From Xanthomonas citri pv. mangiferaeindicae (GTDB lineage: Bacteria > Pseudomonadota > Gammaproteobacteria > Xanthomonadales > Xanthomonadaceae), in contig CP016836.1 of NCBI GenBank assembly GCA_002240395.1, positions 2,976,001 through 3,040,000 on the forward strand: DNA of 64,000 nucleotides, written 5' to 3'. This document shows positions 51,545-59,279 of the stretch, in pieces. The position numbers and the translations under genes were made by a program. The notes beneath the pieces were generated by a model that did no database searches, had not been told where the DNA came from, and worked only from the letters and a program-made list of their open reading frames with translations. How positions within the stretch are numbered: the first letter of the stretch is position 1; the number at the start of each line of letters is the position of its first letter.

Positions 51545-52435
51545 ATGGACGACCGCGATTTCTGGCTGGCCGATGCGCCGCTCGACCTGGCACCGCTGCG
51601 CGCGCGTCTGCAACACGACCGCGCCGGCGCCTTCGCCAGCTTCGAGGGCTGGGTGCGCAACCACAACGACGGCCGTCCGGTGCTCGGCCTGCGTTACGAG
51701 TCCTACGTCGCACTGGCGCAGGCCGAAGGCGCGAAGGTGATCGCCGAGGCGCGCGAGCGGTTCGCACTGTGCGCGGCGGTGTGCGTGCATCGCATCGGCG
51801 ACCTGGCGATCGGCGACATGGCGGTGTGGGTGGGCGTCTCCGCCCCGCACCGGGGCGCGGCGTTCGACGCCTGCCGCTACATCATCGACGAGATCAAGGA
51901 CCGCGTGCCGATCTGGAAGCACGAGCGTTACGCCGACGGCGATGCCACCTGGCTGCACCCCGAGCCGGGGAGGGCGGGGCGCCGCGATGAGTCGCGCTGT
52001 GTCGGCCGGCATCCTCGCGGTGCTGCTGGCCGCGTGTGCCAGCGCACCTGTCCCGCCGGAACCGCTACCCGCGCCGGCTGCGCACGGCGAAGTCGGTGCG
52101 GCATTGCTGGCACCCGACGGCGACAGCAACCGCATGGCGCTCGCCCGCCACCAGCGCTTCGTCTACCCCACGCTCGAACAACCCGCCGCCTTGCCCGACT
52201 ATCCGGCAGACCTGCTCCCGCTGCGCCTGTCGCCGATCGAAATCTGCGTGGATGTCGTCGTCGGCACGGACGGGCAGGTCGTCGCCGCGGCCGAGCGCCC
52301 GGATGCGCGCTGCGCGACACCGGACGGCGTGCCCGATCGCGCCGCATTCGTGACGCCCACGCTGGCCGCCATCCGCGCCTGGACGTACTGGCCGGCGGCG
52401 CTGTGCACCGCGCCGGACAGCTTCGATGGCGATGA
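51545..52435 (+). CDS. moaE: Molybdopterin synthase catalytic subunit MoaE, apparent C-terminal readthrough
   Basis: The first about 143 residues are a complete MoaE (ASFEGWVRNHNDG, YESYVALAQAEG, VCVHRIGDLAIGD, catalytic Lys in DEIKDRVPIWKHE). The frame then runs on for about 150 Arg/Pro-rich residues to 52435, overprinting the next gene. If one base is added in the run CCGGGGAGGGCGGGGC (about 51964-51980), MoaE stops at TGA 51988-51990, overlapping the ATG of the following gene, giving 148 residues, the family norm. So the tail is probably an artefact of a missing base. Confidence 0.88.
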   Translation: MDDRDFWLADAPLDLAPLRARLQHDRAGAFASFEGWVRNHNDGRPVLGLRYESYVALAQAEGAKVIAEARERFALCAAVCVHRIGDLAIGDMAVWVGVSAPHRGAAFDACRYIIDEIKDRVPIWKHERYADGDATWLHPEPGRAGRRDESRCVGRHPRGAAGRVCQRTCPAGTATRAGCARRSRCGIAGTRRRQQPHGARPPPALRLPHARTTRRLARLSGRPAPAAPVADRNLRGCRRRHGRAGRRRGRAPGCALRDTGRRARSRRIRDAHAGRHPRLDVLAGGAVHRAGQLRWR

Positions 52436-52544
52436 CCCCTGCGCCGCGCCGGGCGTGACCGAAACGCTGACCCCGGTCCGGCTCTCGTACGCAATCCGAT
52501 TCCGCCAGCACGACGGCGTGCCGGTGGTCGAGCGCAGCGAATGA
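51987..52544 (+). CDS. Lipoprotein with TonB-C-terminal-like pattern
   Basis: 185 residues; signal with lipobox LLAAC at about residue 15. The mature part has YPADLLPLRLSPIEICVDVVVGTDGQVV and a later WTYWPA, reminiscent of TonB C-terminal domains (yP-x-x-l..G-x-V...y-x-P). This is a weak pattern match, and there is no N-terminal helix with Pro-rich linker. Last gene of the moa operon. Confidence 0.65.
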   Translation: MSRAVSAGILAVLLAACASAPVPPEPLPAPAAHGEVGAALLAPDGDSNRMALARHQRFVYPTLEQPAALPDYPADLLPLRLSPIEICVDVVVGTDGQVVAAAERPDARCATPDGVPDRAAFVTPTLAAIRAWTYWPAALCTAPDSFDGDDPCAAPGVTETLTPVRLSYAIRFRQHDGVPVVERSE

Positions 52545-52579
52545 CGCACAGCCGATAGGCGCAAGCGCGCCTGCCCTGC

Positions 52580-52585
52580 TAGAAT
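52580..52585 (+). promoter_or_regulatory. Probable -10 box of the 4.5S RNA gene
   Basis: TAGAAT about 45 bp upstream of the RNA; the -35 is not clear. Confidence 0.5.
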
Positions 52586-52630
52586 CCCCGTCCCGCTGCT
52601 GCGGGGCCGGCTCGGCCGGCGCGTGTCTCC

Positions 52631-52741
52631 ATGGTGGCCCCGTCGGCCCCTCGCGACGCTAGATCGAAAATCCCGCCAGGGCCGGAAGGCAGCAACGGTA
52701 TCGGTCGATGCGGGCGCCGAGGTCAGTCGGCGGGGCCATCG
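52631..52741 (+). ncRNA. ffs: Signal recognition particle 4.5S RNA
   Basis: The conserved SRP domain IV apex is unmistakable: CCAGGGCCGGAAGGCAGCAAC with GGAA tetraloop (52677-52697). Outer strands GGTGGCCCCG (near 52634) and CGGGGCCATC (near 52731) pair to close an about 110-nt hairpin like E. coli 4.5S RNA. The ends are approximate; the transcript could start up to 40 nt earlier. Confidence 0.93.
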
Positions 52742-52793
52742 CCTTGTCCAGGGCTACGCATCGCGGCGCCGGCGGACCGGCGCCACAGCCGGC

Positions 52794-53963
52794 TCAAGGC
52801 GTCAGCACCACCTTGCGGCAGGCATCGCGTTCGTCCTTGCCGTCGAAAATCTCGTACCCGCGCGCCGCGTCTTCGAGCTTCATCCGGTGCGAGATGATGA
52901 CGTCTGGCTGCAGGTCGCCATTGCCGATGCGCGTCAGCAGTTCGGGCATGTAGCGCTGCACATCGGTCTGGCCCATCTTGAAGGTCAGCCCCTTGTCAAA
53001 CGCATCGCCCAGCATGAACGCGTGGATGAAGCCCGCATACACGCCCGGAATGCTGACCGTGCCCGCGCGCCGCGTCGCTGCGATGCACTGCCGGATCGCA
53101 GCCCCGCTGCTGGTCTCGAGCTTGAGCCCGGTCAGCACAGTGTCGGCCTTGCTGCCCTTGGCCTCGAAACCGACCGCATCGATCGACGCATCCACACCGC
53201 GCCCCTCGGTCTGCGAGACGATCACATCGGCCGGATCGTCGATCTCCTCGAAGTTCAGCGGGATGACGCCGTAGGTCGCCTGCGCGAAGTCGAGCCGATA
53301 CTGATAACGATCGACCATGAAGATGCGCTCGGCGCCCAGCATCCGGCAGCATGCGGCCGCCATCAACCCGACCGGGCCGGCGCCGAAGATCGCGACCGTC
53401 GACCCCTTGGTGACCTTGGCATCGATCACTGCCTGGTAGCCGGTGGGCAGGATGTCCGACAGGAACAGCACCTGCTCGTCGCTGAGCACCTCCGGCACCA
53501 CCAGCGGGCCGACATTGGCCTTGGGCACGCGCACGAACTCCGCCTGGCCGCCGGAGATGCCGCCATACAGATGGCTGTAGCCGAACAGCGCCGCCGGCGG
53601 CCGGATGCCCTTGCGGTTGAGCGACGCGCCCTGACCGGTATTGGTGGTCTCGCAGGACGCGAACTCCGATAGCCGGCAATGGAAACAGTCGCCGCAGGCG
53701 ATGACGAACGGGATCACCACCCGATCGCCCTTGCGCACCGAGGTCACATCGGCGCCGACGTCCTCGACCACGCCCATGAACTCATGGCCCAGGACGTCGC
53801 CGTCGTGGATTTCAGGGATCTTGCCGCGATACAGATGCAGGTCCGAGCCGCAGATCGCCGTCGCAGTGACGCGCAGCAGGATGTCGTCGCGCTCGCGCAG
53901 GGCGGGGTCGGGCACCGTCTCGACCCGAACATCCCGCGTGCCGTGATAGGTCAGGGCTTTCAT
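52794..53963 (-). CDS. Zinc-dependent alcohol dehydrogenase (MDR family)
   Basis: 389 residues. Catalytic zinc ligands in CGSDLHLYRG and GHEFMG; structural zinc Cys cluster CGDCFHCRLSEFASC; NAD-binding GAGPVG. The closest relatives are formaldehyde-dismutase-like or glutathione-independent formaldehyde dehydrogenases, but substrate is not certain. The ATG at 53963 has AAGGAG 6 bp upstream; the longer frame above it is rejected. Confidence 0.9.
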   Translation of the reverse strand: MKALTYHGTRDVRVETVPDPALRERDDILLRVTATAICGSDLHLYRGKIPEIHDGDVLGHEFMGVVEDVGADVTSVRKGDRVVIPFVIACGDCFHCRLSEFASCETTNTGQGASLNRKGIRPPAALFGYSHLYGGISGGQAEFVRVPKANVGPLVVPEVLSDEQVLFLSDILPTGYQAVIDAKVTKGSTVAIFGAGPVGLMAAACCRMLGAERIFMVDRYQYRLDFAQATYGVIPLNFEEIDDPADVIVSQTEGRGVDASIDAVGFEAKGSKADTVLTGLKLETSSGAAIRQCIAATRRAGTVSIPGVYAGFIHAFMLGDAFDKGLTFKMGQTDVQRYMPELLTRIGNGDLQPDVIISHRMKLEDAARGYEIFDGKDERDACRKVVLTP

Positions 53964-54220
53964 TGCATCTCCTTGGGGCAAAGCCCGGATGCAACCAAGC
54001 ACGGCCGCAATGCGGTGTGAGCGGGTCAGGCGTGTGCGCGGCGTAGTCGGCAAGATCGCCACCCTTGTCCGTAGCCTCGGACGACTGTGCTTCGCGCGCT
54101 CACGCTGGTTCATAAAGCCGGCAAAACCCGCAGCCGATGAATGCGGCGCCCTCGCACCCGGATAACACCCGGCGGCGCAGCGTCGCGACTGTGGCGAATG
54201 TCCGCCGCAAGGAGACGACC

Positions 54221-54349
54221 ATGAGTCCGAACAATCAGAACCAGCGCGAAGGCCAGAATCAGAACCCGCAGCAGGGTGGCCGCGAGCAGCGTCAGGACGA
54301 CAACCAGCGCGAGCCCGGCCAGCCGGGACAGAGTGAAGAAGAAGAGTAA
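54221..54349 (+). CDS. Small disordered Gln/Asn/Glu-rich protein
   Basis: 42 residues starting at an ATG preceded by AAGGAG. Composition is almost entirely Gln, Asn, Glu, Arg, Gly and Pro (NQNQREGQNQNPQQ and an acidic tail), with no hydrophobic residues: an intrinsically disordered, hydrophilin-like peptide. Function unknown. The strong ribosome binding site argues that it is real. Confidence 0.65.
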   Translation: MSPNNQNQREGQNQNPQQGGREQRQDDNQREPGQPGQSEEEE

Positions 54350-54363
54350 GCGCCAAGCTCGAT

Positions 54364-54387
54364 CGAACGCCCAGGGAGGGGCGTTCG
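54364..54387. terminator. Hairpin after the small disordered gene
   Basis: CGAACGCCC, short loop, GGGGCGTTCG; no T-run, so terminator activity is uncertain. Confidence 0.45.
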
Positions 54388-54548
54388 GGGCGGGGGGATT
54401 GAGGGCGGAGGTGTCTAGTAGCGCGAGAAGCCTGATTTCAGGGGCAAGACGGTTTTGCAAAAGTGGCCCCGCAGAACCGCCAAAACGCCGGATCCGGCTG
54501 TGGTAAAACGCCTCAGCGGTGGCATGACGCTGCCGGTCAGGGGGCAAC

Positions 54549-55124
54549 ATGAAAGCGATCACGGCTGTGGTTGTTGTTGCGATAGCGAGTGCGGGATGCT
54601 CGACCCTTAAAAGCGAGCCGATCGTTCGGGGTTATGGCAAGAATGAATGGACGATCGGCACAGTCACGACTTGGAGTCCTGATAAAGCCGCCGCAGTCGT
54701 ATTGGGTGACAAGGCGTGCATGCAGTTGCCGACGCGACTGGTCAACCTTGGTACGTCTGGGGGCGGCGCGGGGACTATCAATGTGCCGGGGGAGGTCAAC
54801 GCAGGCGGCGGTGGCGCAGGCGACTTCAGATCGGATGCGACATCGGCACTTGTTGCGACAGAGCGGACGACCTTCCTATCGTTTGGCTTGTTCTACATCT
54901 GCCAAATGGCGATGAATGAATCGATCGACAAGGCCGCGCTGCAGAGCATGCTCAGCATGGTGCTTCAAACGTCGGCCACCCTGGAGCCGCCGCCGATACA
55001 GCCGCCGGCGTTCGTGGTGGCAGAGCACTTCACGATGCATGCGCCTCCGCCAGAGAAGGATGCGAGTCAAGAGGAGCAGCCGGAACGAGTTATGCCGGCC
55101 CCGCAATTCAGTATTGAAGAGTAG
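54549..55124 (+). CDS. Lipoprotein of unknown function
   Basis: 191 residues. Signal MKAITAVVVVAIASAGC with lipobox ASAGC (Cys17). A Gly-rich centre (GTSGGGAGTINVPGEVNAGGGGAG) and a Pro/Glu-rich tail. A helix-like stretch FLSFGLFYICQMAMNES lies near the middle. GC and codon use are lower than in the core genes. No recognised domain. Confidence 0.7.
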   Translation: MKAITAVVVVAIASAGCSTLKSEPIVRGYGKNEWTIGTVTTWSPDKAAAVVLGDKACMQLPTRLVNLGTSGGGAGTINVPGEVNAGGGGAGDFRSDATSALVATERTTFLSFGLFYICQMAMNESIDKAALQSMLSMVLQTSATLEPPPIQPPAFVVAEHFTMHAPPPEKDASQEEQPERVMPAPQFSIEE

Positions 55125-55215
55125 GGATCTGGCTTCGCTCGCATCCTGGGAGGGCGGGCACGCCGGTCGGCAATCGCTGAGTATTGCCGCCAGCGAGCCC
55201 GCCACCCTTACTCAG

Positions 55216-55890
55216 CTAGTGCAGCGAAAGACGCGTGACCTGCTTCGGTACCGGGCCATACGCCGCCCGTTCCTCACGTACGCTGCAACGCGATGTCGTT
55301 GCAGGTTGGATCAACTGTTCCTGCACCTGATCCAGGATCTCTCGCACTGCATCCGCACCTTCCGAGATCGCCAGCCCCAGGGCCGGCACGGTGTCATCCG
55401 CAAGGTCGTCTTCATGCCCGGATGCGATGACATCGCCGTGCGCCATCAGCATCTGGACCAGCCGGTCGAGCGCGTCGGCCTGGTCCATCGTGACGCCAAA
55501 GACGTAGCCATCCGGCACGCTGGCTGCCGGCGTCGGCTGTGCGGCCGCTGTCTCCTGCCTCGCGTGTGGCGTCTCGTCGGCGTCAATCGTCGGGTCGTCT
55601 GCTTCGGCGGCTGCCCGCCTCTCAGGCCGCGCGCTCGGCGACGGCCGCCATGCCATCGCCTCCAGCACCAGTTCCGCCTGCTCGGCCAGCATGGCGAGGC
55701 ATGTGGCCAGTTCGCCGTGACTGACTTCGGGCGGATCGTCCTGCTCCTCGTCGTAGGTGCGCGGCTCCGCCAGGCGCGACAGGAATTCCATGTGGTCGCG
55801 CAGCTTCGTCAGCCGCGTCCTGTCGTCTTCCGGCAGGAAATAGCCAGCCCGTAGGGTGTCGTTGTCGTCGTTCGATTCGCGGTTCGACAT
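55216..55890 (-). CDS. XAC0095-like family protein
   Basis: 224 residues. The segment GYFLPEDDRTRLTKLRDHMEFLSRLAEPRT near the N-terminus matches the pattern I know from Xanthomonas XAC0095-type proteins; a second helical segment (ATCLAMLAEQAELVLEAMAW) follows, then an acidic linker and a C-terminal domain of unknown type. Cytoplasmic, function unknown. AAGGAGG precedes the ATG at 55890. It has an unusually structured about 230-nt leader. Confidence 0.65.
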   Translation of the reverse strand: MSNRESNDDNDTLRAGYFLPEDDRTRLTKLRDHMEFLSRLAEPRTYDEEQDDPPEVSHGELATCLAMLAEQAELVLEAMAWRPSPSARPERRAAAEADDPTIDADETPHARQETAAAQPTPAASVPDGYVFGVTMDQADALDRLVQMLMAHGDVIASGHEDDLADDTVPALGLAISEGADAVREILDQVQEQLIQPATTSRCSVREERAAYGPVPKQVTRLSLH

Positions 55891-56120
55891 GATGTTGCCT
55901 CCTTCATTCCATCGAAGTGACCCGCCCACCGAATGGCGGACGGGAAGTCGGGAGGTTAGAAACCGCAGACAGACGGCGGGCGTATTTCCCCGAAGGGTGT
56001 TGTATTAGCCGCCCTCCCGACGCAGGCATCGCGTCGGTTGTGTCCGCAAAGTGCCGGACACAAAAAACCCACCAGGTTGTCGGAGGTGGGCACCGCTGTC
56101 TGAGGAGTTTCTACGCTCCG
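55891..56120 (-). ncRNA. Structured 5' leader with putative attenuator
   Basis: Reading leftward from a predicted start near 56120: a hairpin GGAG...CTCC; a Rho-independent terminator (stem 56085-56090 with 56068-56073, then six Ts, 56067-56062); a 6-bp hairpin (56055-56060 with 56041-56046); then two mutually exclusive pairings. Segment 56017-56023 can pair with 56031-56037 (7 bp), or 56013-56021 can pair with 55947-55955 (9 bp). The ribosome binding site follows. It could be an attenuator, a riboswitch-like switch, or a short sRNA of about 60 nt. Confidence 0.6.
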
Positions 56121-56126
56121 GGGTTG

Positions 56127-56155
56127 ATATTGCTAGCGGAATTCGCGGTTGTCAA
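56127..56155 (-). promoter_or_regulatory. Predicted promoter of the structured leader
   Basis: Perfect TTGACA (56155-56150), 17-bp spacer, CAATAT (56132-56127) as a weak -10. The start would be near 56120, about 30 nt before the terminator hairpin. Confidence 0.5.
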
Positions 56156-56419
56156 GCGATATGGAGCACTGACGAAGAAGTCTGGACGGTGAGAAGAAAA
56201 CCTGCGCTCGCGCCGATGCGCAGAATTGGCGCAGCGGAACAAGCTCGGTCGGGTTGGACTCCGACGCGGCGCGCTACTCAACTGGGGGGGGCGTCGGGGG
56301 AACGTCGCCGGAGCACGCCCACCCGGAACTGTGCGAGCGTTACAGGTTCGACGCCTCACTGGCGCGCCGCAGAATCAAGGGGAGAGGCGCCCATCACCCG
56401 TTCCTAATTGATCCCCAGC
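56156..56419. other. Intergenic region without recognised gene
   Basis: 264 bp between the leader promoter and the leftward membrane-protein gene. Contains a G8 run near 56284. Nothing else supported. Confidence 0.4.
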
Positions 56420-57166
56420 TTATTTCGCTTGCTTCTCGGTCTCACATTGACTGTCCGATACGTCGCCACGTCGCAGAGCGAGCGAGCTGTGTGCTGAAGC
56501 CGGGACAATCCACGTCATTTGCGTGCACGGTTGGTAGACCACAGTTTCGCCCTGAAGCCGGCCCGCGTACTTAGTGAGGCCTGGTGCCAATTCCAGAGCA
56601 CTCAGCTTCAAGTCGACGACTGTTCCCTTATCTAGGGAAACCACGCGGTCGGCATCGAGGTGGGCGATGTACGCGGCCACCATGGGGGCATAGACCAACA
56701 CGACGGCAATGCCCATCGCGGCATCATGAGCACGAAGCTTCTCCGGCAGTGCAATGGTTCGCTTGATCATTGCTACCAGCGCGAAAACCAACGCGATCCC
56801 CGCGATTACCCAGAAACGCTGGGCTGGCCCCCAAATCAGAAACGATACAAACCCTAGGGCTATCACGATCAGCACCGCGATTGGTACCCAACGCGGAACC
56901 CTCTCGTGTGCGAGACCTTTTCCTATCAGGGTGCCCACCCATGCACCCGAGAAAACGCCTACGAGCGTCACTGCCATTGCGGCAACTCCAGCTGGGAGCA
57001 TGTCAGCAGCGCCGCCATGCTGGAACGGCCTCAGCCCGAACCGACCCCAATAAACAATCAGGTAGAGCCCTCCGATCATGTAGCCGTACGCCAGGGTCGC
57101 CGAGGCGACAAGAGCGACCATCGCCGAAGAGAGCGTTGGTCGCCCGCTGTATAATGGCTCAGTCAT
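56420..57166 (-). CDS. Multi-pass membrane protein of unknown function
   Basis: 248 residues with about five hydrophobic segments: near 16-40, 60-85, 95-115, 118-135 and 150-170, then a soluble C-terminal part of about 75 residues. No conserved motif recognised. GC is lower than in flanking core genes. ATG 57166 overlaps the end of an upstream reading frame. It may be an accessory-region gene. Confidence 0.65.
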   Translation of the reverse strand: MTEPLYSGRPTLSSAMVALVASATLAYGYMIGGLYLIVYWGRFGLRPFQHGGAADMLPAGVAAMAVTLVGVFSGAWVGTLIGKGLAHERVPRWVPIAVLIVIALGFVSFLIWGPAQRFWVIAGIALVFALVAMIKRTIALPEKLRAHDAAMGIAVVLVYAPMVAAYIAHLDADRVVSLDKGTVVDLKLSALELAPGLTKYAGRLQGETVVYQPCTQMTWIVPASAHSSLALRRGDVSDSQCETEKQAK

Positions 57167-57332
57167 TTGCACGCTCGGTTATGGGAATGTCGTGATCGTA
57201 CAGACTCGCCATCGAGTCAGTAACGAGTCCGGTTGGATGCCCCTTGTCGGCACCGCGCTCCTTCGTGTCGGTATCGACTTCCGGCTGCAGAGCAATGGAA
57301 CCGCGGGCAAGATAGTGCGCTGTGATCGCCAA
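57159..57332 (-). pseudogene. Possible truncated gene or small ORF
   Basis: An open frame of about 57 codons (LARGSIALQPEVDTDTKERG, ending LYDHDIPITERAND) ends 8 bp inside the membrane-protein gene. It reads like a genuine protein C-terminus, but no ATG or ribosome binding site is found upstream; a TTG at 57332 is the only nearby start, and the frame stays open toward the terminator at 57401. Probably the 3' remnant of a gene cut by recombination near 57.4 kb. The 68 bp beyond it show no promoter. Confidence 0.45.
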
Positions 57333-57397
57333 AACAGGCTGCGTCAGACTCAGTGACGCTGGATGGGTAGGTGGATGGGGATGTTTGGCGTCAGAAA

Positions 57398-57423
57398 CGA
57401 AAAACCCCGCAATGAGCGGGGTT
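57398..57423 (-). terminator. Rho-independent terminator (minus strand)
   Basis: CCCCGC, 5-base loop, GCGGGG, then TTTTT on the minus strand. It lies just downstream of the tRNA-like 3' end at 57436, as if it were that tRNA's own terminator. Confidence 0.75.
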
Positions 57424-57435
57424 CTTCGATCGATC

Positions 57436-57460
57436 TGGCGGAGAGAGGGGATCGGATCGG
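57436..57460 (-). other. tRNA-Ser-like 3' end fragment, candidate attachment-site scar
   Basis: The minus strand reads ATCCCCTCTCTCCGCCA, the T-arm and acceptor end of a tRNA-Ser-type gene with CCA. The last 10 bases equal those of the tRNA-Ser at 45878. No D-arm or anticodon arm precedes it. A tRNA-type terminator follows. This is what remains at one junction when an integrative element uses a tRNA 3' end. Confidence 0.5.
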
Positions 57461-57624
57461 TGTCGACCTAAGTCCCTGACTTTCCTAGCAAGACGCAAAC
57501 CAGGAGGTGTCCTGGAGGTGTGTCCCGCCATTGTATTGATCTTCAATCAGGAAATGGGGGTTCAAGGCTGAGCGCGCTTGAGCGAAGGCAGATCGATGGT
57601 GAAGTGCCTAACAGCTATGCCTCA
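57461..57624. other. Intergenic stretch at the island edge
   Basis: Contains a short imperfect tandem repeat, GGAGGTGTCC then GGAGGTGTGTCC, near 57501-57526. No gene supported. Confidence 0.4.
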
Positions 57625-58407
57625 CTAAGGCTGGCTATCGTCCTTCGAAACAGGGTCCGCAAGCCTTACCCACCAATGCTGTCCATCCTGCCGAACGCTC
57701 AAGAGATCGTAAGTCTTGATCATGCTCAGCAAGCCTGAATGGCCGTGTGCGTTGGGCGAGAAGGCGGGATCAGCGCGTTTGAGATAGGCCCCCAACGCGC
57801 TAAGGCGAACCTCGCCTTCATAGGTGTCATCCGCAAGAAGGGCGACGGCTTCAACCACGAAACGCGGACGGCGTTTCGGGAGCGGCTTCGGCGGCTCATC
57901 CGGCGAAGGCGTGGCATCAGTTGAATGTTTGGGCTCGACTGTGGGCGTAACAGGCTCTCCGGACGTGGGGCGAGACCATTCGAAGAACTGGTCGCAAGCG
58001 TTACGCAGTGCGTCGGGTGTTTTTGGCTCGCCGATGATGCATACCGCAGCGCCGCGCTCTCTCAGTTTGCGACACAAGTAGGCGAAGTCTGAGTCGCTCG
58101 TCACGATGCAGAACACATCGGCTCGCTTGTCGAAGAGCGCTTCAAGAGCGTCCAGAGCCAAGGCCAGGTCAGACGTATTCTTCCCGGAAGCGTATTGATA
58201 CTGCAGGCAGGGAGTGAAGGCCTGCCTCACTAATACTTCCTGCCATCTGTGCGCCAAGGTTCCGCTGTTCCCGTAGCCCCGACGGAGAACGACGCGCCCG
58301 AACTGAGCACCCATCAAGAGCGCGTGCTCTACGATTTCGGGTGGCACATTGTCGCAGTCGACAAGAACAGCGACGGATGCATCGGTTGCACCAACCGGGT
58401 TTTCCAT
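57625..58407 (-). CDS. NYN domain (PIN-like RNase) protein with C-terminal OST-HTH/LOTUS
   Basis: 260 residues. Residues 12-145 form a NYN domain with the acidic residues in place: Asp17 and Asp19 (VLVDCDNV), Asp80 (NTSDLALALDAL), Asp105 and Asp107 (VTSDSDFAYL), expected to bind metal for RNA cleavage. After a Pro-rich linker (150-180), residues 183-250 look like an OST-HTH/LOTUS RNA-binding domain (GEVRLSALGAYLKRADPAFSP, MIKTYDLLSV). The Abi_C gene's stop shares one base with its start (TGATG). Likely cytoplasmic. Confidence 0.85.
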   Translation of the reverse strand: MENPVGATDASVAVLVDCDNVPPEIVEHALLMGAQFGRVVLRRGYGNSGTLAHRWQEVLVRQAFTPCLQYQYASGKNTSDLALALDALEALFDKRADVFCIVTSDSDFAYLCRKLRERGAAVCIIGEPKTPDALRNACDQFFEWSRPTSGEPVTPTVEPKHSTDATPSPDEPPKPLPKRRPRFVVEAVALLADDTYEGEVRLSALGAYLKRADPAFSPNAHGHSGLLSMIKTYDLLSVRQDGQHWWVRLADPVSKDDSQP

Positions 58408-59192
58408 CAGGCAACTTCCTCAGCAGTGGAAGGTAATCCGGTCACCTTCGCGTCCAGGTATTGAATGATGCTGCGCGTTAGGTTGACCACAAGCAGTGCC
58501 TCATCACGATGGAGTAGTTGATCGTTGGCATGTGCCAGGCTCCCCCGATTTCGAAGCGGATTCAGCGCGTCGAAGATGTTTCCGATCGAGAAGATGACCT
58601 TGCGCATCGCCTCGTCTTGAACGCCCAGGTTGCGTAACGCTGGATGTCGCTCGCGCATCAACTTGAAGATTTGGGTAATTCCAGCGTCTGCTGGCAAGAC
58701 AGTCAGATCCAATCCCGCCGACCGGCATACCGCTTTCAGGTAGCCATGAAGAGCGGTGTGGACGCGATCCAGGGCGCTCGTAGGTCCCTGCGCCTCCAGC
58801 AATGATTGCGCGTCTGCCAATGCTTGACGCACAAGCTCGCTGGCTACCTTCGGGGAGGTCGGCTCCACGGCAGCGACTTGGCCGCAGCGATTGGCTATTG
58901 CTAACAGCTTGGCGTGCGCTTCCTGGCTTCGCTGGACCTCTGACCCATGAGGAAAGCGCCTAGCGACCCCTCGGACGATCGCCGCCTGGCACCGAGGGTC
59001 TGCGGACGACAGCACGGCCAAGAAGCGCTGACGCGTCGTGCCCGGGTAGTCCTCCGGATCAATTTTCAGATCGCAGTAGGCAGCGTAGAACTCCCGGTGG
59101 GACGCGTAGCTGAAATCGCCCAGGTAGCCGCCGGATACCCCGATGTAATGGTTGACGATCCAGTGGATTTCACTCGGACGCAGGCCGTCCAT
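58407..59192 (-). CDS. Abortive infection (Abi_C / HEPN) family protein
   Basis: 261 residues. N-terminal part (TTRQRFLAVLSSADPRCQAAIVRGV) resembles the N-termini of abortive-infection proteins; the C-terminal 130 residues are helical HEPN with the putative catalytic motif Arg216-x4-His221 (RNRGSLAH). HEPN proteins of this type are RNases that act when triggered. First gene of a two-gene leftward unit with the NYN protein and divergent from the DUF4011 helicase (87 bp between starts). Confidence 0.8.
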   Translation of the reverse strand: MDGLRPSEIHWIVNHYIGVSGGYLGDFSYASHREFYAAYCDLKIDPEDYPGTTRQRFLAVLSSADPRCQAAIVRGVARRFPHGSEVQRSQEAHAKLLAIANRCGQVAAVEPTSPKVASELVRQALADAQSLLEAQGPTSALDRVHTALHGYLKAVCRSAGLDLTVLPADAGITQIFKLMRERHPALRNLGVQDEAMRKVIFSIGNIFDALNPLRNRGSLAHANDQLLHRDEALLVVNLTRSIIQYLDAKVTGLPSTAEEVA

Positions 59193-59279
59193 GGAGCCCC
59201 TCTCTCGCCGGCTGGAAGGCCGACCCAGATGGCGGCACTATAGCGTTGGCGCCCCAGATGCGGGCCACAGGGGGAAGGC

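Noticed and set aside
56111..56359. 82-codon minus-strand frame in the gap right of the leader
   Set aside because: Arg/Pro/Ser-rich with no ribosome binding site; it runs into the predicted promoter of the leader.
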